Source of the DNA: Acidovorax sp. MR-S7
Lineage (GTDB): Bacteria > Pseudomonadota > Gammaproteobacteria > Burkholderiales > Burkholderiaceae_C
Direction: 5' to 3'
Assembly (NCBI RefSeq): GCF_000400995.2
Contig: NZ_DF238950.1
Span: 198,100 to 262,099 of the forward strand
DNA length: 64,000 nucleotides
Part shown: in pieces, positions 36,388-46,403 of the stretch
Layout of the letters: each line of letters begins with the position of its first letter
Numbering within the stretch: the stretch's first letter is position 1
Position numbers and translations under genes: made by a program
Notes under the pieces: generated by a model
The model's database searches: none
Seen by the model: only the letters and a program-made list of their open reading frames with translations
Told to the model about the DNA's origin: nothing

Positions 36388-39297
36388 ATGCAAGCTGCGC
36401 CTCATCCATCCGCCGCCGACACCGCACGGCCCTCGCACGCCCCCGCCACGGGCGAAGAACAGGGCGCCGCGCCGGAACATCCGTACGCCCACTACCAGAT
36501 CATCCGCCGCAACGGCGCGGTCGTGCCTTTCGAGCCGCAAAAGATCGCCGTGGCCATGATGAAGGCCTTCCTGGCGGTGCACGGCACGCAGGGCGCGGCC
36601 TCCGCCAGCGTGCGCGACGTGGTGGACGAGCTGACCCAGACCGTGGTGCGTGCGCTCATGCGCTCGCGCCCGAACGGCGGCACCTTCCACATCGAGGACG
36701 TGCAGGACCAGGTGGAGCTGTGCCTCATGCGCGGCAGCCACCACGAGGTCGCGCGCGCCTACGTGCTCTACCGCGAGCGCCGCGCCCAGGAGCGCGCCCA
36801 GCGCCAGGAGCAACTGCTGCCCCAGGCCGCAGCGCTGCACGTGCTGGAGAACGGCCAGCGCGTCGAGCTGGACGTGCTGCGGCTGCAGTCCCTGATCGAA
36901 GCCGCCTGCGCCCACCTGGGCACCGACGTGCAGGCCACGCCCATCGTGGCGGAAACCATGCGCAACCTGTACGACGGCGTGCCCATGGAAGAGGTGTACA
37001 AGGCCTCCATCCTCGCAGCGCGCACTCTCATCGAGAAGGATCCGGGCTATACCTACGCCACCGCGCGCCTGCTGCTGCACACCATCGTGCGCGAGGTGCT
37101 GGCCAAGGACGTCGTGCCCGCCGAGATGGGCCCGGCCTATGCGGCGCACTTCCCCGAATTCATCCACAAGGGCGTGGAGCACGAGTTGCTCGACCCGCGC
37201 CTGCTCGACTTCGACCTGCCCCGCCTCGCTGCCGCGCTGAAGGCCGAGCGCGACCAACAGTTCGACTACCTGGGCCTGCAGACGCTGTACGACCGCTACT
37301 TCCTGCACGTGCGCAAGACGCGCATCGAGCTGCCCCAGTCCTTCTTCATGCGCGTGGCCATGGGCCTGGCGCTGCAGGAGGACGACCGCAACGCGCGCGC
37401 CATCGAGTTCTACGAGCTGCTCTCGTCCTTCGACTTCATGAGCAGCACGCCCACGCTGTTCAACAGCGGTACGCTGCGCTCGCAACTGTCGAGCTGCTAC
37501 CTGACCACGGTGCCCGACAACCTGGACGGCATCTACGAATCCATCAAGGAAAACGCCCTGCTGTCCAAGTTCGCGGGCGGCCTGGGCAACGACTGGACGC
37601 GCGTGCGCGCCCTGGGTGCCCGCATCAAGGGCACGAACGGCGAATCCCAAGGCGTCGTGCCCTTCCTCAAGGTGGTCAACGACACGGCCGTGGCCGTGAA
37701 CCAGGGCGGCAAGCGCAAGGGCGCCGTCTGCACCTACCTGGAGTCCTGGCACCTGGACATCGAGGAGTTCCTGGAACTGCGCAAGAACACCGGCGACGAC
37801 CGCCGCCGCACGCACGACATGAACACGGCCAACTGGATTCCCGACCTCTTCATGAAGCGGGTGATGGAAAAGAGCCACTGGACGCTGTTCTCCCCATCGG
37901 ACGTGCCCGAGCTGCACGACCTGTATGGCCAGGCCTTCGAGCGCGCCTACCTCGCCTACGAAGCCAAGGCCGACAGCGGCGAGCTGCGGCTCTTCAAGCG
38001 CATCCCGGCCGTGGATCTGTGGCGCAAGATGCTCTCGATGCTGTTCGAGACCGGCCACCCCTGGATCACGTTCAAGGACCCGTGCAACATCCGCTCTCCG
38101 CAGCAGCACGTGGGCGTGGTGCACTCGTCCAACCTGTGCACCGAGATCACGCTCAACACCAGCGACACCGAGACCGCGGTGTGCAACCTGGGCTCGGTGA
38201 ACCTCGCGCGCCACCTCAAGGACGGCAGCGTCGACCACGACAAGCTGCGCAAGACCGTGGCCACGGCCATGCGCATGCTGGACAACGTCATCGACATCAA
38301 CTACTACGCCGTGGACAAGGCGCGCGACTCCAACATGCGCCACCGCCCCGTGGGCATGGGCCTGATGGGCTTCCAGGACGCGCTGTACGAGCTGCGCATT
38401 CCCTACGCGAGCGAAGCCGCCGTGGAGTTCGCCGACGCCTCCATGGAAGCCATCTGCTACTACGCCTACTGGGCCTCGACCGAACTCGCCCGGGAGCGCG
38501 GCACCTATTCCAGCTACCAGGGCTCCCTGTGGTCCCGCGGCATCCTGCCGCTGGACTCGCTGCAGCTCCTGCAGCAGGAGCGCGGCGGCCCCGTGGAAGT
38601 GGACCGCACCACGCGCCTGGACTGGGATGCCCTGCGCGCCAAGATCGCCCAGGACGGCATGCGCAACTCCAACTGCGTGGCCATCGCCCCCACCGCCACC
38701 ATCTCCAACATCGTCGGCGTGGACGCCTCCATCGAGCCCTCGTTCGGCAACCTGTCCGTCAAGTCCAACCTGTCGGGCGAGTTCACCGTCATCAACCAGT
38801 ACCTGGTGCGCGACCTCAAACGCCTGGACCTGTGGGACGACGTGATGGTCATGGACCTCAAGCACTTCAAGGGCTCGCTGCACCCCATCGACCGCGTACC
38901 GCAGGACGTCAAGGCCCTGTACGCCACCGCGTTCGAGGTCGCGCCCACATGGCTGGTCGAAGCCGCGGCACGCCGGCAAAAGTGGATCGATCAGGCGCAG
39001 AGCCTGAACATCTACATGGCTGGCGCCTCGGGCAAGAAGCTCGACGAAACCTACAAGCTCGCCTGGGTGCGGGGTCTGAAGACCACGTACTACCTGCGCA
39101 CGCAGAGCGCCACGCACGTCGAGATGAGCACCGTGAACACGCGCCAGCTCAATGCCGTGTCGTCGGGCACCGACGCCGGCAAGTCCGGTGCACTCGAGGC
39201 CGCAGCGGCAGCGGCGCAGGCACAGGCCGCAGCGCTGCCCGCAACGGACGTGAAGTTCTGCGCCATCGACGATCCGACCTGCGAAGCCTGCCAGTAG
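36388..39297 (+). CDS. nrdA: Class Ia ribonucleoside-diphosphate reductase, alpha subunit
   Basis: 969 residues from the ATG at 36388 (AGAGAGG upstream); longer in-frame starts run through the promoter. Two N-terminal ATP-cone domains (IIRRNGAVVPFEPQKI and VLENGQRVELDVLRLQ) precede the 10-stranded barrel. Catalytic features are NLCTEITLNT (Asn, thiyl Cys, Glu), the redox cysteines in LSSCYL and AVCNLGSVNL, the radical-transfer tyrosines in TTYYLRTQ, and C-terminal CEAC. The two ATP-cones imply allosteric activity control. nrdB follows after 142 bp. Confidence 0.97.
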   Translation: MQAAPHPSAADTARPSHAPATGEEQGAAPEHPYAHYQIIRRNGAVVPFEPQKIAVAMMKAFLAVHGTQGAASASVRDVVDELTQTVVRALMRSRPNGGTFHIEDVQDQVELCLMRGSHHEVARAYVLYRERRAQERAQRQEQLLPQAAALHVLENGQRVELDVLRLQSLIEAACAHLGTDVQATPIVAETMRNLYDGVPMEEVYKASILAARTLIEKDPGYTYATARLLLHTIVREVLAKDVVPAEMGPAYAAHFPEFIHKGVEHELLDPRLLDFDLPRLAAALKAERDQQFDYLGLQTLYDRYFLHVRKTRIELPQSFFMRVAMGLALQEDDRNARAIEFYELLSSFDFMSSTPTLFNSGTLRSQLSSCYLTTVPDNLDGIYESIKENALLSKFAGGLGNDWTRVRALGARIKGTNGESQGVVPFLKVVNDTAVAVNQGGKRKGAVCTYLESWHLDIEEFLELRKNTGDDRRRTHDMNTANWIPDLFMKRVMEKSHWTLFSPSDVPELHDLYGQAFERAYLAYEAKADSGELRLFKRIPAVDLWRKMLSMLFETGHPWITFKDPCNIRSPQQHVGVVHSSNLCTEITLNTSDTETAVCNLGSVNLARHLKDGSVDHDKLRKTVATAMRMLDNVIDINYYAVDKARDSNMRHRPVGMGLMGFQDALYELRIPYASEAAVEFADASMEAICYYAYWASTELARERGTYSSYQGSLWSRGILPLDSLQLLQQERGGPVEVDRTTRLDWDALRAKIAQDGMRNSNCVAIAPTATISNIVGVDASIEPSFGNLSVKSNLSGEFTVINQYLVRDLKRLDLWDDVMVMDLKHFKGSLHPIDRVPQDVKALYATAFEVAPTWLVEAAARRQKWIDQAQSLNIYMAGASGKKLDETYKLAWVRGLKTTYYLRTQSATHVEMSTVNTRQLNAVSSGTDAGKSGALEAAAAAAQAQAAALPATDVKFCAIDDPTCEACQ

Positions 39298-39311
39298 GCC
39301 CGCGCCGCACA

Positions 39312-39354
39312 CACACATGCGGCCAGCGATGAACGCCCACGCACCGCATGTGTG
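39312..39354. other. Stem-loop in the nrdA-nrdB spacer
   Basis: CACACATGCGG and CCGCATGTGTG pair perfectly across a 21-base loop, with no T run. It may be a processing or stability element setting the ratio of NrdA to NrdB. Confidence 0.5.
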
Positions 39355-39439
39355 ATGAAGCAACAAATCACGGCGCAGCAACGCTTTGGTGCTTTCCATT
39401 TTGAAGCACTGCTTCCATAATCCGACCACTGGAAAACCT

Positions 39440-40633
39440 ATGCTCACCTGGGACGACGAAGTCAAGCCCTCATCGCAAGAACATCCGAAAGGCAGTCTCT
39501 CCAACGACCGCCCGGTGGAGCTTCCGCCCACGGCTTTCCAGCAGCCCGCGCTGCAAACCGTCGAGGCCTCCACACCGCGCGCCGCCGCCGCGCCCGCCCC
39601 CGCGAATCCGCAACACCGCCGCGTCTCCGCGGTCGACAAGCGCATCATCAACGGCCAGACGGACGTCAACCAGCTGGTGCCCTTCAAATACAAGTGGGCC
39701 TGGGAAAAGTATCTCGCCACCTGTGCCAACCACTGGATGCCTCAAGAGGTGAACATGACGCGCGACATCGCGTTGTGGAAGGACCCCAATGGCCTGACGG
39801 AAGACGAGCGCCGCATCGTCAAGCGCAACCTCGGCTTCTTCGTGACCGCCGATTCGCTGGCCGCCAACAACATCGTGCTGGGCACCTACCGCCACATCAC
39901 AGCGCCCGAATGCCGCCAGTTCCTGCTGCGCCAGGCCTTCGAGGAAGCCATCCACACGCACGCCTACCAGTACATCGTCGAATCGCTGGGACTCGACGAA
40001 GGCGAGATCTTCAACGCCTACAACGAGGTCGCCTCGATCCGCGAGAAGGACCAGTTCCTGATCCCGTTCATCGAAGCGATCATGGACCCGTCCTTCCATA
40101 CCGGCACGCCGGAGAATGACCAGACGCTGCTCAAGAGCCTGATCGTCTTCGCCTGCCTGATGGAGGGTCTGTTCTTCTACGTGGGCTTCACGCAGATCCT
40201 GGCGCTGGGCCGCCAGAACAAGATGACGGGCGCTGCCGAGCAGTACCAGTACATCCTGCGCGACGAGTCGATGCACTGCAATTTCGGCATCGACCTGATC
40301 AACCAGCTCAAGCTGGAGAACCCCCACCTGTGGACGCCCGAATTCAAGGAAGAGGTCAAGGGCCTGTTCCTCAAGGCGGTCGACCTGGAATACCGCTACG
40401 CCGAAGACACCATGCCGCGCGGCGTGCTCGGCATGAACGCCTCGATGTTCAAGGGCTACCTGCGCTACATCGCCAACCGCCGTGCCACGCAGATCGGCCT
40501 GGAGGCGCTGTTCCCGAACGAAGAGAACCCCTTCCCCTGGATGAGCGAGATGATCGACCTGAAGAAGGAGCGCAACTTCTTCGAGACGCGCGTCATCGAG
40601 TACCAGTCCGGCGGAGCCCTGTCCTGGGACTGA
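39440..40633 (+). CDS. nrdB: Class Ia ribonucleoside-diphosphate reductase, beta subunit
   Basis: 397 residues from the ATG at 39440. A low-complexity N-terminal 50 residues precede the ferritin-like helical fold. Di-iron ligands and the radical tyrosine are in [13 protein letters not shown] (Glu, His, Tyr seven residues apart as in E. coli Glu115-His118-Tyr122) and in DESMHCNF. The C-terminus ([11 protein letters not shown]) would bind NrdA. It forms the tyrosyl radical used by NrdA. Confidence 0.96.
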   Translation: MLTWDDEVKPSSQEHPKGSLSNDRPVELPPTAFQQPALQTVEASTPRAAAAPAPANPQHRRVSAVDKRIINGQTDVNQLVPFKYKWAWEKYLATCANHWMPQEVNMTRDIALWKDPNGLTEDERRIVKRNLGFFVTADSLAANNIVLGTYRHITAPECRQFLLRQAFEEAIHTHAYQYIVESLGLDEGEIFNAYNEVASIREKDQFLIPFIEAIMDPSFHTGTPENDQTLLKSLIVFACLMEGLFFYVGFTQILALGRQNKMTGAAEQYQYILRDESMHCNFGIDLINQLKLENPHLWTPEFKEEVKGLFLKAVDLEYRYAEDTMPRGVLGMNASMFKGYLRYIANRRATQIGLEALFPNEENPFPWMSEMIDLKKERNFFETRVIEYQSGGALSWD

Positions 40634-40816
40634 CCTTCCTTCCATCCAGGCCATGATTTTTCAACCACGCTCCTTGCAGACCGCACCCACGAGAGTGCCG
40701 GGGTCCTGGGGCGTTTTCCGCATTCGTGGCGGCGGGCATCGCCTTGTTGCCATGGATCGCTCCCTGCCCAATGCAGGCCGGGAGTGCTCTTTGCAAATCG
40801 ACCCAAGGAGAAAATG

Positions 40817-41308
40817 ATGGCAACTGCGAAGAAACCCGCTGCGAAGAAGGCAGCCCCGGCAAAGAAAGCCGCCCCGGCAAAGAAGGCGGCAGCGCCTGCC
40901 AAGAAGGCCGTAGCGGCCAAGAAGGCAGCACCCGCCAAGAAGGCGGCAGCGCCTGCCAAGAAGGCCGTAGCGGCCAAGAAGGCAGCGCCCGCCAAGAAGG
41001 CGGCAGCACCTGCCAAGAAGGCCGTAGCGGCCAAGAAGGCAGCGCCCGCCAAGAAGGCGGCAGCGCCTGCCAAGAAGGCCGTAGCGGCCAAGAAGGCAGC
41101 GCCCGCCAAGAAGGCGACAGCACCTGCCAAGAAGGCCGTAGCGGCCAAGAAGGCGGCAGCACCTGCCAAGAAGGCCGCCGCCGCGCCCAAGAAGGCAGCA
41201 CCTGCCAAGAAGGCGGTGAAGGCTCCCGCTGCCGCGCCTGCCCCTGCGGCGCAGACCACGCTGAACCCGCAGGCTGCCTGGCCTTTCCCCACCGGGGGCA
41301 AGCCCTAA
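40817..41308 (+). CDS. Histone H1-like lysine/alanine-repeat DNA-binding protein
   Basis: 163 residues from the second of two adjacent ATGs (40814, 40817; AAGGAG six bases before the second). It is almost entirely Ala, Lys and Pro in AAPAKKAVAAKK-type pentad repeats, ending in a short non-repeat tail. It resembles bacterial H1-like nucleoid proteins (BpH1/HctB, AlgP). It probably binds DNA nonspecifically by charge. The 57-bp repeats make its length prone to strain variation. Long open frames on the opposite strand here are artefacts of the repeat. Confidence 0.85.
   Translation: MATAKKPAAKKAAPAKKAAPAKKAAAPAKKAVAAKKAAPAKKAAAPAKKAVAAKKAAPAKKAAAPAKKAVAAKKAAPAKKAAAPAKKAVAAKKAAPAKKATAPAKKAVAAKKAAAPAKKAAAAPKKAAPAKKAVKAPAAAPAPAAQTTLNPQAAWPFPTGGKP
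40886..41159. repeat. Tandem 57-bp repeat in the H1-like gene (about 4.8 copies)
   Basis: Units begin at 40886, 40943, 41000, 41057 and 41114 and differ only at a few positions. Each encodes 19 residues. The exact period favours copy-number change by slippage or recombination. Confidence 0.9.
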
Positions 41309-41333
41309 GGCGATCTAGCGCCTATCGGCCACG

Positions 41334-41360
41334 ACCCGGCGCTCTGCGCCGGGTTTTTTT
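41334..41360 (+). terminator. Intrinsic terminator after the H1-like gene
   Basis: ACCCGGCGC and GCGCCGGGT form a 9-bp stem with a three-base loop, followed by seven Ts. Confidence 0.92.
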
Positions 41361-41377
41361 ATGGCCGGCCGCTCCCT

Positions 41378-42274
41378 TCAGGCGGGGTCGAAATCCAGGA
41401 CGTAGTTCTGTGGGCCCCGCTGTGCGATCTTGAGCGCGCCCATGCGGTTGCCCAGTGCGGCGCAGCGAACCAGAGGCCAGCCCCGCTCTAGCCCGAACAG
41501 CAAGGCGCCACGCCATGCGTCGCCACAGCCCGTCGGGTCCACGACCTGCGCCGGCTCCACGGGCGGCACCACCACCCGCTCGCCACGCTCCCAGACTTCG
41601 CAGCCCTCGGCGCCCAGCGTCACGACCAGACCTCGCACCTTGTGCGAGATTTCCGCCAGCGTCCAGCCCGTGCGTTCGCACAGCATCTTGCCTTCATAGT
41701 CGTTCACGGCAACCCATGATGCCTGCTCGATGAAGCGCCGAAGCTCCTCGCCCTGGAACATGGGCAGCCCCTGCCCCGGATCGAAGACGAAGGGGATGCC
41801 CGCCTCGGCCATCTGCGCCGCGTGCTGCAGCATCGCGTCGCGCCCATCAGGCGCGATGATGCCGACCCGCAGGTCCGCGTGCGCCGCGACCCGGTTGCGG
41901 TGGGCCTGCATCATGGCCCCGGGGTGGAAAGCGGTGATCTGGTTGTTGTCCCGGTCGGTCATGATCATGGCCTGGGCCGTATAGGTATCGTCCACCTGTC
42001 CGATCAGGCCTGTGTCGATGCCCAGTTGCGCAAGGCGTGCCATGTAGTCGGCGCCATCGCTGCCCAGCATGGCCATGGGCCGGGGATCGCCCCCGAGCAG
42101 CCGAAGGCTGTAAGCGATGTTGCCCGCGCAGCCCCCGAAATCCCGGCGCAGCGACGGTACGAGAAAAGACACGTTCAGGATGTGCAGTTGCTGCGGCAGT
42201 ATCTGCTCGGCGAACTGCCCCTCGAAGGTCATGATGGTGTCGAATGCCAGGGAACCGCAGATCAGTGCCGCCAT
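41378..42274 (-). CDS. PfkB-family carbohydrate/nucleoside kinase
   Basis: 298 residues. N-terminal GSLAFDTIM and GGCAGNIAYSLRLLG are the PfkB substrate and glycine signatures. The C-terminal anion-hole motif is DPTGCGDAWRGALL, with Asp as catalytic base. Betaproteobacterial homologues are usually called adenosine kinase; adenosine or ribose-type substrates cannot be separated here. It is 24 bp downstream of the DUF3426 gene on the same strand. Confidence 0.85.
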   Translation of the reverse strand: MAALICGSLAFDTIMTFEGQFAEQILPQQLHILNVSFLVPSLRRDFGGCAGNIAYSLRLLGGDPRPMAMLGSDGADYMARLAQLGIDTGLIGQVDDTYTAQAMIMTDRDNNQITAFHPGAMMQAHRNRVAAHADLRVGIIAPDGRDAMLQHAAQMAEAGIPFVFDPGQGLPMFQGEELRRFIEQASWVAVNDYEGKMLCERTGWTLAEISHKVRGLVVTLGAEGCEVWERGERVVVPPVEPAQVVDPTGCGDAWRGALLFGLERGWPLVRCAALGNRMGALKIAQRGPQNYVLDFDPA

Positions 42275-42298
42275 GGAAAAAGGTCCAGTACAAAAGTT

Positions 42299-43411
42299 TC
42301 AGGGATAGAAAGCCAGGATGCGGTAGCCCGCCACCTGCGCAGCGCTCGACGCCATGCGCACCGCCACGGTGCCGTTCCAGATGCCGCCGGCCGCGAGCTC
42401 CGCAGGCGCGGCCACATCGCCGGGCAGCAGCACACGACGCAGCACCGCCTGGTCTTGCGCATCGGTCAGCGTGAGTTCCAGCGCCGGCATGGCCACCACG
42501 GTGGCCGAGGTGTTCTTGAGGCTCACCTGCAACTGGTAGGCAGAGGCATCGTCCCGCGCCTTGGCGAACGACGAGCTGTCGATGACGACGGCGGAGATGC
42601 GGCGCGGTGCCTCCAGCACGCAATGCAGGCGCGCGCACAGTTCCGCCAGCCAGGGGCGCGTGGCGGGATACCGTGCAGCCAGCGCATCGCGCTCCTGCAG
42701 CGCAACCTGCAGGGCCAGCATGCAGGCCAGCACCACCGCGGCGAGCAACACGGCGGCACGCACCACGGGCTGGCGCCAGAAGGCATTGCGGTGCGCGGCC
42801 CTGACGAATTCCGGCTCATCGAAGGACTCGCCCGCAGCCTGGGGCTCCACATCCTCTTCTTCCACCGGCAATGACGCAGGCGCCTCTTCCACTGACAATG
42901 CGGCGGCAGGCGCTTCCTCCACGGAGGAGGCCGTTTCCGGCACATCGTCCTCCACGGCTTCATGCGTCAGCAAGGAAGGCAGGGGAGGCAGGGACTCTGC
43001 GGGTGGAGCAGCCTGCGGCGCCGCGCTCTCCTGCGGGGCGTCAGCGATCAGAAAAGACGGAACCCGCGGATGCGGCACATGCCATGCCGGGAGCGGCGGG
43101 ACGGGCGGCGCCCAGGAGGCCGATTCGGGTGCCGCAACGGCCGGCTCCACGGGGTCTGCCGGCGGGAGAGGCACCCGAGCACTGCCCCAGACCTGCACGG
43201 TGTGCAGCGTGGCAGGAGCCGGGAGCGGGCGCAATGCGTCCAGCGGCACCTCCGGCAACAGGGGCGCCTGCTCCACGGCGTGCAAGTGCTGGGAGGCATC
43301 GAAGACCTGCTTGCACTGCCCGCAGCGGACCCAGCCATCCGATATGCGCAACTGATCCGCGACGACCTTGAAGGACGTTTCGCAGAAGGGACAGCGCGTG
43401 ATCTGGCTCAT
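42299..43411 (-). CDS. DUF3426 zinc-ribbon membrane protein
   Basis: 370 residues from the ATG at 43411. An N-terminal MJ0042-type zinc ribbon (CPFCETSFKV, then CGQCKQVF) is followed by a Pro/Ala/Glu-rich low-complexity linker of about 150 residues. One transmembrane helix (AAVLLAAVVLACMLALQVAL) and a C-terminal domain with YQLQVSLKNTSATVVAMPALELTLTD, read in parts, follow. Position next to prmA and accBC is conserved in Burkholderiales; the role is unknown. Confidence 0.85.
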   Translation of the reverse strand: MSQITRCPFCETSFKVVADQLRISDGWVRCGQCKQVFDASQHLHAVEQAPLLPEVPLDALRPLPAPATLHTVQVWGSARVPLPPADPVEPAVAAPESASWAPPVPPLPAWHVPHPRVPSFLIADAPQESAAPQAAPPAESLPPLPSLLTHEAVEDDVPETASSVEEAPAAALSVEEAPASLPVEEEDVEPQAAGESFDEPEFVRAAHRNAFWRQPVVRAAVLLAAVVLACMLALQVALQERDALAARYPATRPWLAELCARLHCVLEAPRRISAVVIDSSSFAKARDDASAYQLQVSLKNTSATVVAMPALELTLTDAQDQAVLRRVLLPGDVAAPAELAAGGIWNGTVAVRMASSAAQVAGYRILAFYP

Positions 43412-43467
43412 CGGCTGTGGATTGTAGGTGGGGTGCCCACGCCCGCGCCGCAAGCGAATGCACCGTT

Positions 43468-44358
43468 CTAACGGCGCGCAGTCATGAGAATCCAGCCGTC
43501 CTCGCTGTCGGCCACCTCCAGCGCCAGCCAGGGCGCATAGGTCTCCTGCAGCTCCTGCGCCTGCCGCTCCAGGATGCCAGCGAGCACCAGGCTTCCACCC
43601 TGGGCCACGTGGGCGCACAGCAAAGGCGCGAGCACCTTGAGCGGCGTGGCCAGGATATTGGCCAGAACGGTCTGGTAGCCGCCCTGCGCACGCTCGGGCA
43701 GCCCGGCGTTCACCTGCACGCCGTTGGCCTGTGCATTCTGCCGCGTGGCCTCGACAGCCGCTGAATCGATGTCCACGGCATCGATGTCCTGCGCGCCGAA
43801 CTTGGCCGCGCCGATGGCCAGGATGCCCGAGCCGCAGCCGTAGTCGAGCACGCGGCCCAGCGAGCGGCCTCCTTCTTCCTGGCGGGCGATCCATCGCAGG
43901 CACATGCGCGTAGTGGGATGCGTGCCCGTGCCGAATGCCAGGCCGGGGTCCAGCCGGATGCTGCGGCGGGCCGCCTGCGGCAGCTCGTGCCATGTCGGCA
44001 CGATCCAGAAATCAGGGGTGATCTCCACGGGCGCAAACTGCGACTGCGTGAGGCGCACCCAGTCCTGCTCCTGCACGGCAGCGATGCCGAGCACGGCACA
44101 GCCCTCGAAGAAGTCCTGCGCCTGCAGCAGCCGCTGCGCCTCCTCGGCAGCGGCCTGCGTGGGGAACAGCGCGGTGACGCGGCTGCGCTGCCACCCGTCG
44201 CGCGGTGCAGGCATGCCCGGCTCGCCGAACAGCGCCTGTTCGGCATCGGTCTGGGCGTCGGCGTCCTCCACCGACACGCTCAGCGCCTCCAGCGCATCGA
44301 ACGCATCGCTCAGGGGCTCGACCCGGTCCTCGGGACACAGCAGGCTCAACTCGAACAT
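43468..44358 (-). CDS. prmA: Ribosomal protein L11 methyltransferase PrmA
   Basis: 296 residues from MFELSLLCPED at 44358; the ORF extends eight codons further. A substrate-binding N-domain precedes a class I SAM fold with GTGTHPTTRMCLRWI, VLDYGCGSGILAIGAAKFGA and LANILATPL. It trimethylates L11 at the N-terminus and lysines. It is 85 bp downstream of accC on the same strand, with a terminator between. Confidence 0.96.
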   Translation of the reverse strand: MFELSLLCPEDRVEPLSDAFDALEALSVSVEDADAQTDAEQALFGEPGMPAPRDGWQRSRVTALFPTQAAAEEAQRLLQAQDFFEGCAVLGIAAVQEQDWVRLTQSQFAPVEITPDFWIVPTWHELPQAARRSIRLDPGLAFGTGTHPTTRMCLRWIARQEEGGRSLGRVLDYGCGSGILAIGAAKFGAQDIDAVDIDSAAVEATRQNAQANGVQVNAGLPERAQGGYQTVLANILATPLKVLAPLLCAHVAQGGSLVLAGILERQAQELQETYAPWLALEVADSEDGWILMTARR

Positions 44359-44388
44359 GGGACTCGCCCTCCTTGCATGCAAACCATG

Positions 44389-44420
44389 AAAAAAGCTGGC
44401 ACCCGTCTCCGGATGCCAGC
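44389..44420 (-). terminator. Intrinsic terminator after accC
   Basis: GCTGGCA (44395-44401) and TGCCAGC (44414-44420) form the stem. The A run at 44389-44394 becomes the U tract on the minus strand, ending the accBC message before prmA. Confidence 0.85.
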
Positions 44421-44443
44421 GTACAGGTGCTCGGTGCGGCCGC

Positions 44444-45793
44444 TCAGCGCTTGCGCTGGGACAGCCACTCTTCGAGATAGTGGATGTTGGTGCCGCCCGC
44501 CACGAAGTTGGCGTCCACCATCAGCTCGCGGTGCAGCGGCACGTTGGTGTTGATGCCCTCGATCACCGTCTCGGCCAGCGCCGTGCGCATGCGCGCCAGC
44601 GCCTGCTCGCGCGTATCGCCATGGACGATGATCTTGCCGATCATGGAATCGTAGTTCGGCGGCACGTAGTAGTTCGTGTACGCATGCGAATCCACGCGCA
44701 CGCCCGGACCGCCCGGCGCATGCCACATGGTGATGCGGCCCGGCGACGGGGTGAACTTGTAGGGGTCCTCGGCGTTCACGCGGCATTCGATGGCGTGGCC
44801 CTGGATCTGGATCTGGCGCTGGGTGAACGGCAGCTTCTCGCCCGCGGCCACCATGATCTGCGTGCGCACGATGTCCACGCCGGTGATCCACTCGGTCACC
44901 GGGTGCTCCACCTGTACGCGCGTGTTCATCTCGATGAAGTAGAACTCGCCGTTCTCGTAGAGGAACTCGAACGTACCCGCGCCGCGGTAGCCGATCTTCT
45001 TGCACGCGGCCACGCAGCGCTCGCCGATCTTCTCGATGAGCTTGCGCGGAATGCCCGGCGCCGGCGCTTCCTCGATCACCTTCTGGTGGCGGCGCTGCAT
45101 GGAGCAGTCGCGCTCGCCCAGGTAGACGGCGTTGCGGTGCTTGTCAGCCAGCACCTGGATCTCGATGTGGCGCGGGTTCTGGAGGAACTTCTCCATGTAC
45201 ACGGCCGGGTTGCCGAAGGCGGCCTGTGCCTCCGCCTTGGTCATCTGCACGGCGTTGACCAGCGCGGCCTCGGTGTGCACCACGCGCATGCCGCGCCCGC
45301 CGCCACCGCCGGCGGCCTTGACGATCACCGGGTAGCCGACGCTCTTGGCGATGCGGCGGATCTGCACCGGATCGTCGGGCAACTCGCCGTCGGAGCCAGG
45401 CACGCAGGGCACGCCCGCGCGGATCATGGCCTGCTTGGCCGACACCTTGTCGCCCATCATGCGAATGGACTCGGGCGTGGGGCCGATGAACTGGAAGCCG
45501 CTCTTTTCCACGCGCTCGGCGAAGTCGGCATTCTCCGACAGGAAGCCGTAGCCGGGGTGGATGGCCTCGGCATCCGTCACCTCGGCCGCCGAGATGATGG
45601 CCGGCATGTTCAGGTACGACAGCGGCGAGGGCGCCGGGCCGATGCACACGGCTTCCTCGGCCAGCTTGACGTACTTGGCGTCGCGGTCGGCCTCGGAATA
45701 GACCATCACGGCCTTGATGCCCAGCTCATGGCAGGCGCGCTGGATGCGCAGGGCGATTTCGCCGCGATTGGCGACGAGGATCTTCTTAAACAT
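44444..45793 (-). CDS. accC: Acetyl-CoA carboxylase biotin carboxylase subunit AccC
   Basis: 449 residues. The ATP-grasp fold has [16 protein letters not shown] (glycine-rich ATP loop), the conserved [20 protein letters not shown] and [14 protein letters not shown] with catalytic Glu and Arg. It carboxylates biotin on AccB in the first step of fatty-acid synthesis. It is 45 bp downstream of accB, the usual accBC operon. Confidence 0.98.
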   Translation of the reverse strand: MFKKILVANRGEIALRIQRACHELGIKAVMVYSEADRDAKYVKLAEEAVCIGPAPSPLSYLNMPAIISAAEVTDAEAIHPGYGFLSENADFAERVEKSGFQFIGPTPESIRMMGDKVSAKQAMIRAGVPCVPGSDGELPDDPVQIRRIAKSVGYPVIVKAAGGGGGRGMRVVHTEAALVNAVQMTKAEAQAAFGNPAVYMEKFLQNPRHIEIQVLADKHRNAVYLGERDCSMQRRHQKVIEEAPAPGIPRKLIEKIGERCVAACKKIGYRGAGTFEFLYENGEFYFIEMNTRVQVEHPVTEWITGVDIVRTQIMVAAGEKLPFTQRQIQIQGHAIECRVNAEDPYKFTPSPGRITMWHAPGGPGVRVDSHAYTNYYVPPNYDSMIGKIIVHGDTREQALARMRTALAETVIEGINTNVPLHRELMVDANFVAGGTNIHYLEEWLSQRKR

Positions 45794-45838
45794 AAACAGG
45801 CCCTCGCATGGCGGGGGTTGGGAAACTCATCGGGCGGG

Positions 45839-46294
45839 TCACTCGATCACGAACAGCGGCTGGCCGTATTCGACGGCCTGGCCGTTCTCGCCCAGTATGC
45901 GGGTCACCGTGCCGCTCTTGTCGGCCTCGATCTCGTTGAGGATCTTCATAGCCTCGATGATGCAGATGGTCTCGCCCTCCTTGACCTGGCTGCCCACCTC
46001 GACGAAGGGCTTGGCCCCCGGGCTGGACGCGCGGTAGAACGTGCCCACCATGGGCGACTTCACCACATGCCCCGTGGGGGCGGCAACAGGTGCGGGCGAT
46101 TCGGCTACGGGCGCGGCCGGAGCGGTGGCGGGAGCGGCAACGGGTGCTTGCACGGGCGCGGCAACGAATTGCTGCACGACAGCGCCACCACCCTTGACGA
46201 TACGCACCTTGCCTTCGGCTTCGGTGATCTCGAGTTCGGAAACATTCGACTCGGAGACCAGATCGATCAGGGTCTTGAGTTTTCGCAAATCCAT
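45839..46294 (-). CDS. accB: Biotin carboxyl carrier protein AccB
   Basis: 151 residues. An N-terminal alpha/beta region ([20 protein letters not shown]) precedes an Ala/Pro-rich linker at about 50-75 and a C-terminal biotinyl domain with the modified lysine in [13 protein letters not shown]. The family's protruding thumb is present ([18 protein letters not shown]). First gene of the accBC operon. Confidence 0.97.
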   Translation of the reverse strand: MDLRKLKTLIDLVSESNVSELEITEAEGKVRIVKGGGAVVQQFVAAPVQAPVAAPATAPAAPVAESPAPVAAPTGHVVKSPMVGTFYRASSPGAKPFVEVGSQVKEGETICIIEAMKILNEIEADKSGTVTRILGENGQAVEYGQPLFVIE

Positions 46295-46403
46295 GGGGGC
46301 TCCAACGGCTAAAACGGAATGGGGCGTGAATTTACTCCAATTTCGGCCTATTTCACCGAACTTCCCCCTTTTGCCATCATCTCCTTTTGACGAGACACGG
46401 CAC

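Noticed and set aside
36295-39729. 1144-codon open frame on the minus strand opposite nrdA
   Set aside because: It is antisense to a clear nrdA, with His/Val/Gly/Gln-rich low-complexity translation typical of GC-rich shadow frames and no family motif.
40465-41301. Minus-strand frames rich in AFLAGAAF repeats
   Set aside because: They are the complement of the tandem repeat in the H1-like gene.
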